DNA from: Marinobacter pelagius
GTDB taxonomy: Bacteria; Pseudomonadota; Gammaproteobacteria; Pseudomonadales; Oleiphilaceae
Direction of reading: 5' to 3'
Length of the DNA stretch: 64,000 bases
NCBI RefSeq assembly: GCF_003315345.1
Contig: NZ_QNRO01000018.1
Span: 1 to 64,000 of the forward strand
This document shows positions 45,714-53,600 of this stretch, piece by piece. How positions within the stretch are numbered: position 1 is the first letter of the stretch; each line of letters begins with the position of its first letter. Made by a program: the position numbers and the translations under genes. The notes under the pieces are model-generated. The model was not told where the DNA came from. It saw only the letters and a list, made by a program, of their open reading frames with translations, and did no database searches.

Positions 45714-48700
45714 ATGAAGTACAACAAGACACTGGCACTCGTCCCCGCCATTTTGCTGGCCGCCTGTGGGGGTGAGGAACAGACGATGAAAGCGGAAGTC
45801 CCGGCGGGGTCAGTGATTTACTCCTACCCGGCCGATGGCCAGACCGGTATCAGCCCAACATCCGACATTGTCGTCCGGTTCTCCCATGCCATCAGCGAGG
45901 AAGAAGCGGATATCCGGAACAAGATCGTGGTGACTGACGGCACCAATAACATCGACTACGAGGTTAAAAAGGTGGATGGCGGTCGCAGCCTGAAACTTGA
46001 GCCTGTCGCTGACCTCACCACTGGTACCGAGTATTCCGTCACCTTCGCAGAACCCCTCGCCACCGCCAACTCAACGCCCATTGGCACTCCGAACGCCGAG
46101 GGGCCGGAAGGCATCCAGTTCGATACTCGGGGCGGGTTCACCGGCATTGCCGGGCTGGACAACCTGGCCTCGGAATTTGACGTTGCCCGGATGATTCCTT
46201 CGCCCGAGGGCGAATTTCGGCCGATGGATTTCTCCAGTTTCCGGTTGGTACTGACGCAACCGATCCATCCGCAGTGGAAGGTAATGGGAGGCACTATTCG
46301 GCTGGAAGACAGCAGTGGTAACCCGGTACCGGCCAGCGTCATCGTTGACCAGCGCCGGATTACGATCGATCCCTGCCTGACCGAGGATCCGGCCCGGTGC
46401 GGCACAAAAGCCGACGAACTCGCTTCCGGTGCCAGCTACACGGTTAAGATCTCAGGACTGCCCAGCCTGACGAATCCCGACGCCAGGCTGGATTTCGAAA
46501 AGAGCTTCACGGCACGTGAGACCGGACCGACCGTGGTTCTGTTCCAGGAAGTTATCGGCTCGGGCCTGCTCGAAGGCCAGAAGCCTCAGGTTTCCATACT
46601 CAACGGCCAGATTATCAACGGTGTTACTCTGAATTCTGTGCTTCAGGGTACTGCGGGGCCGTCACAACAAACCGGCGGACTCTTTGCCGAGCTTGCCTAT
46701 GCTCCCGCTTTCGAGGCAGACGAGCCGCTGCCGCTCCGGGTTCCAAGAAGCAGCGTGCTGAACAGCAGCAGCCTGGACGTCAAGATCAATGGCCGGGTAC
46801 CGATCATCAATCCGGAAACCGGCGACATTCAGCAAACCGGCAACATCAAGGTCACCATGCTCTCTGATGCCAGTGGTTACCTGCTGCCGAACCCCTACAC
46901 CGATGACCTCAACGCTCCGCGCCATGTAAAGCTGTTCATGGACGTAGCCATGAACACCGAGGAGGCGCAGCCGAACGCGTCCCTCTCCCAGAACCTGCTT
47001 GGCGTGGAACTCAGTGGGATTGCCCTGGTTGAGGATGGCGTGCTGCAAATCGACGCCATCGGTGTTGTTGAACCCAACCTGCTGGGCCAGGAATTCACCG
47101 ACTCAACCATTGCCTTCCGTATCGAGGCAGCTACTGACGCCGATTCCGCGCTGGATGCCGAAGACCTCTGGGAACCCGACACTACCAGCCCGACCCTAGT
47201 AAGTTGGATGCCGGGACCGGATTCGGCCATTCCGGGTGATCGTGACCAGATGCAGCGCCCGGGTGATCCGATCGTTCTGAACTTCAATGAGCCTATCGAT
47301 CCCGAAACGCTCGGGGCCGGCTTGACGCTGGATGAAGGCGGCATTCCACTTACCCTTGGCGATGGTACGCTTGAAGCCTTTGTTGATGGCACAGCAGTCG
47401 TCATCAACCCGGTCGACGGTCTTGAGCACGGAGTGGATTATTCTCTGGATATCAGTGGTGGTCTTACCGATATTGCAGGCAATCCGGCTACCAGCCAGTC
47501 CCTGAAATTTGCTCTGCCCGCCATTGAAAATGAAAATGGAACCACAGCATTCACGTCGCCGTTTGCCCTGACAACCTACCCCGGCTTCCCATGCGTCACC
47601 GAGGGAGTTGACCTGGTCAACGGAAGTCATGGTATCTGCGTAGATGATGCGCCCGCCGGGTATTCCTCAGAATTGGAACGCGATCAGTTGCCGGTGACCA
47701 CACTGCCAAAGGATCGGCCGATAGTAGTCAAATTTTCCCAATCCATGGATCTGACTACCATCAGTAGCTCAACCTTCATTGTCGAAAAAATTGCCGATCC
47801 CTCAGCGCCCGGAGATGTTGGAACTGAAGTTGCAGTGCCGGGACGTTTGGAGCTTGGCAATCAAAGGCTGAGATTCTTCCCCGATTCCAACTGGGAAGTA
47901 GGCGCAACTTATCGTTATACGATGACGTCCGCTCCGGGTGGCGACTGCGCAACCGGGGACCTCATATGCTCCAGCAAGGGACTGCCCTTGGATACAGATT
48001 TGCTGATGGGCCAGGGCGCGGGTCCCGGTGGACCAAACCTCTCGATCTATTTCACTGGCACCGAATCTGTTCAAAGTGTATTCACGCCGTTAAGAAATCT
48101 GCCCGTCCGCGACACTAACTCCAATTATGTGGTGGACTGCGGAACTCCCGGCGGCAAGGAATGCCTCGAACCATTCGATCATGAGACGGATGGAAACGGG
48201 GGTTTCAAGCCTTCTGCGAATGCCGCAAAACTAACGGTCGTTAACCAGACCGCCACGGTTTTGGGAGTTGAGGGAGCTGGTGCGCAAGTCGGCTGTGACG
48301 CTGGTGAGGATTGCGAGGAGAACAAGTTTATTTATCAGACTTATGGCCTGGACACCGAGGTAGTTGGCCCAGTATTGGATTCAGAAGGCCAACCGGCTGG
48401 CGTTCGAGTACTCCTCTATCCCACGTTGTTGATGACCACCAATGCCAGCGTCTTCCTTGATGGTCTCGGTGAGCAGCGGACTGGACCGCAGATTCTACGC
48501 ATGACTTATGGTGAGCCGACCGAGGACAATCCACTCGGATTGGTTGAAGGTGTAATCACTGAAGGGCCGGACGGCCGTCCCACTTTCATGGCCACTGCGG
48601 ATCTTACGTTGGATGCACCGGACCTGACCGTGCCTTTGGAGGGTGCCCTGAGGCACAACCTATACAGCTATCCGTTCTCCTTGGAACTCAAAGGCCCAAT

Positions 48701-48983
48701 AACTTTCTTTGATGACGGCCGCATGCAGATCGAGCAACGTAATACGAATGTTCCTGAGCTGGACGTTCTGGTCACAACAGACAACGCCATCCTGGGCGGA
48801 ACTATAGACTTTGCGAGCTGCCTCGGTGGCCTGCTAACCGGAGATACCACAGCTTGTGAGGAGCTCCTGAGTGGCACGACAGAATCGTCGGGGGCAGTGA
48901 AGATTCCACTTCAAATCCCCGAGCAAGGCGTATATCTGAACTTCATCTCCAACCCGATCAAGGAGATCCCGGCCAAGCAATAA
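45714..48983 (+). CDS. large Ig-like lipoprotein paired with the FadL porin
   Basis: Exported lipoprotein of 1089 residues, lipobox LLAACGG (Cys18). Repeated Ig-like modules of the Big_5/SbsA type are visible where an LVSWMPGPDSAIPGD-like, FNEPIDPETL, ISGGLTDIAGNPATSQ pattern recurs (about 35-150, 490-610, 640-780; shown in parts). The stretch between and the C-terminal 250 residues are not recognised. Start ATG 45714 has GAGGAG upstream. Codon use shifts to AT-rich in about 47450-48950. Its role is probably to accompany the porin at the outer membrane or cell surface; that is inference from the 14-bp spacing. Confidence 0.8.
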   Translation: MKYNKTLALVPAILLAACGGEEQTMKAEVPAGSVIYSYPADGQTGISPTSDIVVRFSHAISEEEADIRNKIVVTDGTNNIDYEVKKVDGGRSLKLEPVADLTTGTEYSVTFAEPLATANSTPIGTPNAEGPEGIQFDTRGGFTGIAGLDNLASEFDVARMIPSPEGEFRPMDFSSFRLVLTQPIHPQWKVMGGTIRLEDSSGNPVPASVIVDQRRITIDPCLTEDPARCGTKADELASGASYTVKISGLPSLTNPDARLDFEKSFTARETGPTVVLFQEVIGSGLLEGQKPQVSILNGQIINGVTLNSVLQGTAGPSQQTGGLFAELAYAPAFEADEPLPLRVPRSSVLNSSSLDVKINGRVPIINPETGDIQQTGNIKVTMLSDASGYLLPNPYTDDLNAPRHVKLFMDVAMNTEEAQPNASLSQNLLGVELSGIALVEDGVLQIDAIGVVEPNLLGQEFTDSTIAFRIEAATDADSALDAEDLWEPDTTSPTLVSWMPGPDSAIPGDRDQMQRPGDPIVLNFNEPIDPETLGAGLTLDEGGIPLTLGDGTLEAFVDGTAVVINPVDGLEHGVDYSLDISGGLTDIAGNPATSQSLKFALPAIENENGTTAFTSPFALTTYPGFPCVTEGVDLVNGSHGICVDDAPAGYSSELERDQLPVTTLPKDRPIVVKFSQSMDLTTISSSTFIVEKIADPSAPGDVGTEVAVPGRLELGNQRLRFFPDSNWEVGATYRYTMTSAPGGDCATGDLICSSKGLPLDTDLLMGQGAGPGGPNLSIYFTGTESVQSVFTPLRNLPVRDTNSNYVVDCGTPGGKECLEPFDHETDGNGGFKPSANAAKLTVVNQTATVLGVEGAGAQVGCDAGEDCEENKFIYQTYGLDTEVVGPVLDSEGQPAGVRVLLYPTLLMTTNASVFLDGLGEQRTGPQILRMTYGEPTEDNPLGLVEGVITEGPDGRPTFMATADLTLDAPDLTVPLEGALRHNLYSYPFSLELKGPITFFDDGRMQIEQRNTNVPELDVLVTTDNAILGGTIDFASCLGGLLTGDTTACEELLSGTTESSGAVKIPLQIPEQGVYLNFISNPIKEIPAKQ

Positions 48984-49003
48984 CCTGAGATGTCTCCGCC
49001 TTG

Positions 49004-49029
49004 GGCCAGTCTCCGGACTGGCCTTTTTT
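49004..49029 (+). terminator. terminator after the FadL/Ig lipoprotein operon
   Basis: GGCCAGTC (49004-49011), a 4-nt loop (TCCG) and GACTGGCC (49016-49023) followed by six T residues. It closes the two-gene unit cleanly. Confidence 0.93.
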
Positions 49030-49130
49030 ATACCCTTGTCCCATCCTGACTTTTCCCCTCCCCCGCCAAACCTGATAATCTGGTTGCACAACGAAACCTG
49101 CTGCCATAAAAACAATTCCCGGGAGATTCC

Positions 49131-51425
49131 ATGGACAACGGCACTCATTACCGCACCTGTCACCTTTGCGAGGCCATGTGCGGCGTGGCCATTGAGGTGA
49201 AGGATGGCCACATTGCTTCCATCAAGGGCGATGAGAACGATCCCCTGAGCAAGGGCCATATCTGCCCGAAAGCCGTTGCCTTGCAGGATCTCCATGAGGA
49301 CCCGGAGCGGCTGCGCCAGCCCATGCGCAAGACCGCGAGCGGCTGGCAGAAGATCGGGTGGGACGAGGCTTTCGACCTGGTCGCCCGGCGACTGGACCAG
49401 ACCCGGAAGGAACACGGCCGCAACAGCATCGGGGTCTACCTGGGCAATCCTAATGTCCACAATCATGGGTCGCTGGTTGCGACCATGCCGTTCCTGCGTG
49501 CCATAGGCAGCCAGAACCGTTTTTCCGCCACGTCCAATGACCAGCTGCCCCATATGCTCGCCAGCCTGGAGATGTTCGGGCACCAGATCCTGTTCCCCAT
49601 TCCCGATATCGACAACACCGACCTGTTCATCTGTATCGGCGCCAATCCCATGGCCTCCAATGGCAGCCTGATGACGGTGCCGGATGTCCGGGGTCGGCTG
49701 AAAGCCCTGAAACGGCGCGGTGGCAAACTGGTGGTGATCGACCCCCGGCGCACGGAAACCGCGAAGCTGGCCGATGAATTCCACTTCATCCGGCCGGGCA
49801 ACGATGCCCTGCTGCTGATGGCCATGGTGAATACCCTGTTCGAGGAGAATCTGGTGGATCCGGGCCCTGCGGAGCGCCTGGTCAAGGATCTGGAGTTGCT
49901 GCAGCTGGCTGCAGTTCCCTACACACCGGAAGCAGTGAGCGGCCACACGGGCATCGAAGCCGAGACGATCCGTGACCTGGCCCGCCAACTCGCCTCTACC
50001 CGCAAGGCCGCCCTGTATTCGAGGATGGGCACCAGCACCCAGGCCTTCGGTGGCCTCGCCACGTGGCTCGCCTATTGCCTGAACATCCTGACCGGCAAGC
50101 TGGACACGGTGGGTGGGGTACTGTTCACCCAACCGGCTATAGATCTGGTGGCGCTGGGAGCCATGAGCGGCCAGAACGGGCATTTCGACAAGCGCCGCAG
50201 CCGGGTCCGCGACCTTCCCGAATTTGCCGGTGAATATCCCGCCAGTACCATGGCGGACGAAATCCTGACGCCGGGCGACGGCCAGATCCGGGCCTTTGTG
50301 ACGGTGGCCGGCAATCCGGTGCTGTCCAGCCCCAATGGTCGACGGCTCGAGCAGGCGTTCGAGAAGCTGGATTTCATGGTCTCGGTGGACTATTACCTGA
50401 ACGAAACCACCCGCCATGCCGATGTCATCCTGCCGCCCACTGCCGCGCTGGAGCGCAGTCATTACGACCTGATCTTCAGCATGTTTGCGGTGCGTAATTA
50501 CGCCAAATACAGCGAGGCCCTGTTCGAGCCCCGGGAAGATGCGAAGCACGACTGGCAGATTCTCCTGGAACTGGCCCACCGTCTGGAGCAGCAGCGCAAA
50601 GGCGGCCGCTTGCCCCTGCGATCGGAACTGGGCTGGCGCGCGTTCAAGCAGATCGGCCCGGACCCGATCCTGGATCTGCTGCTGCGCTCCGGTCCCTATG
50701 GCGCCGATACCGGTCCGGCCAGGAAGCTCCTCCAGCCTGCCGTTGATCTGGTGATGGACATTCTGCCCGAGCGACACCCGCTGCGGGGTCTGGCGCGGCT
50801 GAGTCCGGTTAACCGGCAGTGGAATGCACTGCCCAAGGGCCTCTCCCTTTCGGCACTCAGGGACAATCCCCATGGAGTGGATCTCGGTCCGCTCCAGCCA
50901 TCCCTGCCGGATCGGCTGTTCACCCGGGACGGACTCATCCACCTTGCGCCCCGGCGCTACCTGCAGGATCTCGGCCGCCTTCACAAGCATCTGGTGTCTG
51001 AGCCGGATAATCAGCTTTGCCTGATCGGTCGCCGGCACGTGCGCAGCAACAACTCCTGGATGCACAACAGTCGCCGACTCGTCAAAGGCAAGGATCGTTG
51101 CACACTGATGCTGCATCCGGATGATGCCGCACGCCTTGACCTTCAGGCCGGGGAATCTGCCGAGGTCCAGGGCGCCGATCAGACCATCGTGCTGCCCGTG
51201 GAGATTACCCCGGACATCATGCCGGGGGTGGCGTCCATACCCCATGGCTGGGGCCATGATCGTCAGGGCACCGGGCTCTCGGTGGCAAACTCCCATGCCG
51301 GCGCATCGATCAATGATGTGCTCGAGGACAACCAGATAGACCAGTTGTCCGGAACTTCTGTATTGAATGGCCAGTCAGTAACTGTCAGAGTCTGGCGTTC
51401 CGGAAAGCAACGCCATTCTGCCTGA
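49131..51425 (+). CDS. molybdopterin oxidoreductase, FdhF/NarB-like
   Basis: Mo/W-bis-MGD oxidoreductase of 764 residues. The N-terminal [4Fe-4S] domain has CHLCEAMC and HICPK (Cys ligands). The molybdopterin-binding domains follow (IDPRRTETA, ADVILPPTA), with a C-terminal beta-barrel typical of the family (NSWMHN, SIPHGWGHD). At the site where formate dehydrogenases carry Cys/Sec the sequence reads SATSNDQ, so the Mo ligand is Ser, Thr or none, and the substrate cannot be named. No TAT signal, so it is probably cytosolic. Followed after 17 bp by DUF2489. Confidence 0.85.
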   Translation: MDNGTHYRTCHLCEAMCGVAIEVKDGHIASIKGDENDPLSKGHICPKAVALQDLHEDPERLRQPMRKTASGWQKIGWDEAFDLVARRLDQTRKEHGRNSIGVYLGNPNVHNHGSLVATMPFLRAIGSQNRFSATSNDQLPHMLASLEMFGHQILFPIPDIDNTDLFICIGANPMASNGSLMTVPDVRGRLKALKRRGGKLVVIDPRRTETAKLADEFHFIRPGNDALLLMAMVNTLFEENLVDPGPAERLVKDLELLQLAAVPYTPEAVSGHTGIEAETIRDLARQLASTRKAALYSRMGTSTQAFGGLATWLAYCLNILTGKLDTVGGVLFTQPAIDLVALGAMSGQNGHFDKRRSRVRDLPEFAGEYPASTMADEILTPGDGQIRAFVTVAGNPVLSSPNGRRLEQAFEKLDFMVSVDYYLNETTRHADVILPPTAALERSHYDLIFSMFAVRNYAKYSEALFEPREDAKHDWQILLELAHRLEQQRKGGRLPLRSELGWRAFKQIGPDPILDLLLRSGPYGADTGPARKLLQPAVDLVMDILPERHPLRGLARLSPVNRQWNALPKGLSLSALRDNPHGVDLGPLQPSLPDRLFTRDGLIHLAPRRYLQDLGRLHKHLVSEPDNQLCLIGRRHVRSNNSWMHNSRRLVKGKDRCTLMLHPDDAARLDLQAGESAEVQGADQTIVLPVEITPDIMPGVASIPHGWGHDRQGTGLSVANSHAGASINDVLEDNQIDQLSGTSVLNGQSVTVRVWRSGKQRHSA

Positions 51426-51442
51426 TCGAGAAAGGAGATGTC

Positions 51443-51901
51443 ATGCCCCTCTGGCTGCAGTGGACCCTGATAAGTGCCGGCCTGGTTGCCATAGCCTGTT
51501 TGCTCTGGTTTATCCGCAAGCAGACGAAGCTGCTCGCCGAGGGACGCAAACGCCAGCAGAAAGCCGAGGCGTTTCAGACAAAGCGCCGTGAGGACATGAT
51601 CGGCAGTATCCGGGTGATCGCCATGGCGGTTGAGGAGGACCAGATTGAGTACTCCGAGGCCTGCCTGCGTATCAAGGGCCTGCTGGACCACGTGGCTCCG
51701 CATTTGCTGGAGGAGGCCCCGTTCCGGGTTTTCCGGACCGTCCACGAGAAACTGGAACACATGCCCACGCATCGGGCCCGGCAGGCAACCGAAACCCGGT
51801 TCGTCGAAAAAATGGATAAAGAGCGCTTCGAAGTCGAAGAGACCCATGCCGACGAAATCCGCCGGGCGGCAACCGCAATTCGTCACCACCAGTTCGACTA
51901 G
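51443..51901 (+). CDS. DUF2489 single-pass membrane protein
   Basis: 152 residues, one N-terminal membrane helix (about 5-22, TLISAGLVAIACLLWF), then a charged, mainly alpha-helical cytosolic domain (FQTKRREDMIGSIRVIAM, CLRIKGLLDHVAPHLL). Family function unknown. AAAGGAG precedes ATG 51443. It is 17 nt after the molybdopterin oxidoreductase stop and probably co-transcribed. Confidence 0.85.
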   Translation: MPLWLQWTLISAGLVAIACLLWFIRKQTKLLAEGRKRQQKAEAFQTKRREDMIGSIRVIAMAVEEDQIEYSEACLRIKGLLDHVAPHLLEEAPFRVFRTVHEKLEHMPTHRARQATETRFVEKMDKERFEVEETHADEIRRAATAIRHHQFD

Positions 51902-52175
51902 TCAGTCAAACCTTGAACTGGTCAGACCTCATTTTTGTAACAGTTTGTAACACAGGAAGTGGATAACCCGAAAGTTTAGTAAAGCAAATCAATAGGTTCT
52001 GAAAACCCATTAAACTGACGCGAGACTCACTCCTTCCCCTTCCGATCTGTTGACTTTTCTTTTTGTCTTCCTGATCTAAGTTAAAGACAGGGTGGTGCCA
52101 GAATCTGCGGCGGTAACACCCTACGTTGTTTTCTCCTGATAAGTTAGGACGACTCTGCAAAAAGCGGGTGAGCTT
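51902..52175 (+). other. non-coding region with possible sRNA or long 3' UTR
   Basis: No gene is supported. It contains a direct repeat TTTGTAACA (51934-51942 and 51944-51952, 10-bp period), a third GTAACA (52113-52118), a TTGACT (52050-52055) with only a weak -10, and ends at a strong terminator (52176-52200). This may be an unidentified small RNA or the 3' UTR of the DUF2489 transcript. Confidence 0.4.
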
Positions 52176-52200
52176 GCCGGCCATTGGGCCGGCTTTTTTT
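52176..52200 (+). terminator. strong intrinsic terminator
   Basis: GCCGGCC (52176-52182), a 4-nt loop and GGCCGGC (52187-52193), then eight T residues. It lies 275 bp after the nearest plus-strand stop and 6 bp before the end of the convergent HDOD gene. Confidence 0.92.
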
Positions 52201-52205
52201 TGTGG

Positions 52206-53585
52206 TCAAAGGCCGGGCGGCGGTGTATCAGAATTCCCGGTCACGGCAAGGATGCTGTCTTTACCCTTCGACAGCTCCTGGAACTGTTTGATAACACGAT
52301 CCGGTTGCAGGCCCAGCTCGTCGTAGAAAGCCTCGGGAATCTCCTCGGCAGCTCTGCCGGTAACCCCCAATGCTGCCAGCTGCTGTTGGCAGAGCCAGAG
52401 TAGTTTCGGGTAAACCCGGTGTGGCCCCTGGTAGAGACGATCGTTCTGGTGCCGGATCGCCAGGATCACCTCCTCCGGCATCCCCCAGCTCTCCATCAAC
52501 CGGGCCGCGACATCATTCCGGCTGATGCCCAGCAGGTAATACTCGATGACCGAAGGATCAAAGTGGGGATTTACTTCCTGGGCCCGGGAAACCAGTCGGT
52601 GGTGGGGTGGGAAAATCTGGGCCAGCGCCAGCTCTCCGAAGTTGTGAAGCAGGCCGGCCAGATAGGCCAGGCCAAAGGTGGGGCGTGTGCCACGGGGCAT
52701 CATGCTGGCCAGGACGCCGGCTGACTGTGCCTGCCAGAGTGCCCGCCGCCAATAGCCGGTGTAATTCTCGGAGCCATCGGTGGACTGCTTGAGCCCCCGC
52801 CCCATGGACAGTCCCATAGCCAGGTTCATGACCAGGTCAAAGCCCAGCACCCGGGAGACCGCATCATGGACTGACCGGACATGGCCGGCCGCACCATAGA
52901 ACGAGGAGGAAGCCCAGCTGACCACCTGGGCCGCCAGGCTTGGGTCACTCTCGACCACATCCACCAGGTCGCCCATCACGGCATTGGGGTCTACCCGCAG
53001 GTGCACGATACGCTGGGCCGTTTCCGGCATCGGGGGCAACTCGAGGGTGTCCTCCAGGCGCTGCTGGATTCTCAGGGCAGTAAACTTCTTGATGCTGGAG
53101 TGAAACTGCTCCGCGCCACCGGTGGATTTTTTTCCGGGCGAAGGAATCAGGGCAGGATCCACCGCAAAGGAACAGTGCCAGGCTGCTTCCGCCAGGGGCC
53201 GGAAGTCACTGGCCGCCATCACAATGGCCAGGTTATCGCCGGCCAGCTCCAGTACAACAGTCTCCAGGTCACGGACCCGGAAATCCACGACCGTCGGAAG
53301 CTCGGTCAGGGACGGCAGCGCAGGCAGATCGGAAAGCCCGGTCCGCTCCCTGATGCGCCGCTGCTCCGGAAGCTCCATAAGCCGGAAGTCACGGCCTAGC
53401 TGCTGGTTAAGCTGCTCGAGGTCGATCAGATCATGCTTGCGACAGATGACCTGCAGGCTGCCCTGTTCGTCACTGAGCAACAGCATCCGCAGTGCCGATC
53501 GTGAATCGGCCTGGCGGACAGTCGTCAGTGACACGCGTTGGGCAGAATCTCCGAGAGCCTGCCGCACCGCGAGGGGTAGTTCCAT
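52206..53585 (-). CDS. HDOD protein with YbaK-like N-terminus
   Basis: 459 residues in two parts. The first about 160 residues resemble a YbaK/ProX-type aminoacyl-tRNA deacylase fold (AVRQALGDSAQRVSLT, FRLMELPEQRRIRERTGL; partial). The C-terminal part (about 170-440) is an HDOD domain (PPMPETAQRIVHLRVDPNA, LGFDLVMNLAMGLS, AYLAGLLHNFGELAL). HDOD proteins act in signalling and lack the HD nuclease pair. A late His-Asn replaces the usual HD dyad here. Start ATG 53585. Confidence 0.82.
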   Translation of the reverse strand: MELPLAVRQALGDSAQRVSLTTVRQADSRSALRMLLLSDEQGSLQVICRKHDLIDLEQLNQQLGRDFRLMELPEQRRIRERTGLSDLPALPSLTELPTVVDFRVRDLETVVLELAGDNLAIVMAASDFRPLAEAAWHCSFAVDPALIPSPGKKSTGGAEQFHSSIKKFTALRIQQRLEDTLELPPMPETAQRIVHLRVDPNAVMGDLVDVVESDPSLAAQVVSWASSSFYGAAGHVRSVHDAVSRVLGFDLVMNLAMGLSMGRGLKQSTDGSENYTGYWRRALWQAQSAGVLASMMPRGTRPTFGLAYLAGLLHNFGELALAQIFPPHHRLVSRAQEVNPHFDPSVIEYYLLGISRNDVAARLMESWGMPEEVILAIRHQNDRLYQGPHRVYPKLLWLCQQQLAALGVTGRAAEEIPEAFYDELGLQPDRVIKQFQELSKGKDSILAVTGNSDTPPPGL

Positions 53586-53600
53586 AAAGATCTCCCTGGT

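Noticed and set aside
48834..51296. 820-codon minus-strand frame opposite the molybdopterin oxidoreductase
   Set aside because: A shadow of the high-GC real gene: His/Gln/Gly-rich with no family features.
52093..52108. Possible sigma54 promoter (TGGTGCC...CTGC) in the gap before the HDOD gene
   Set aside because: GG to GC spacing is 11 bp, not 10, and the -12 box is poor.
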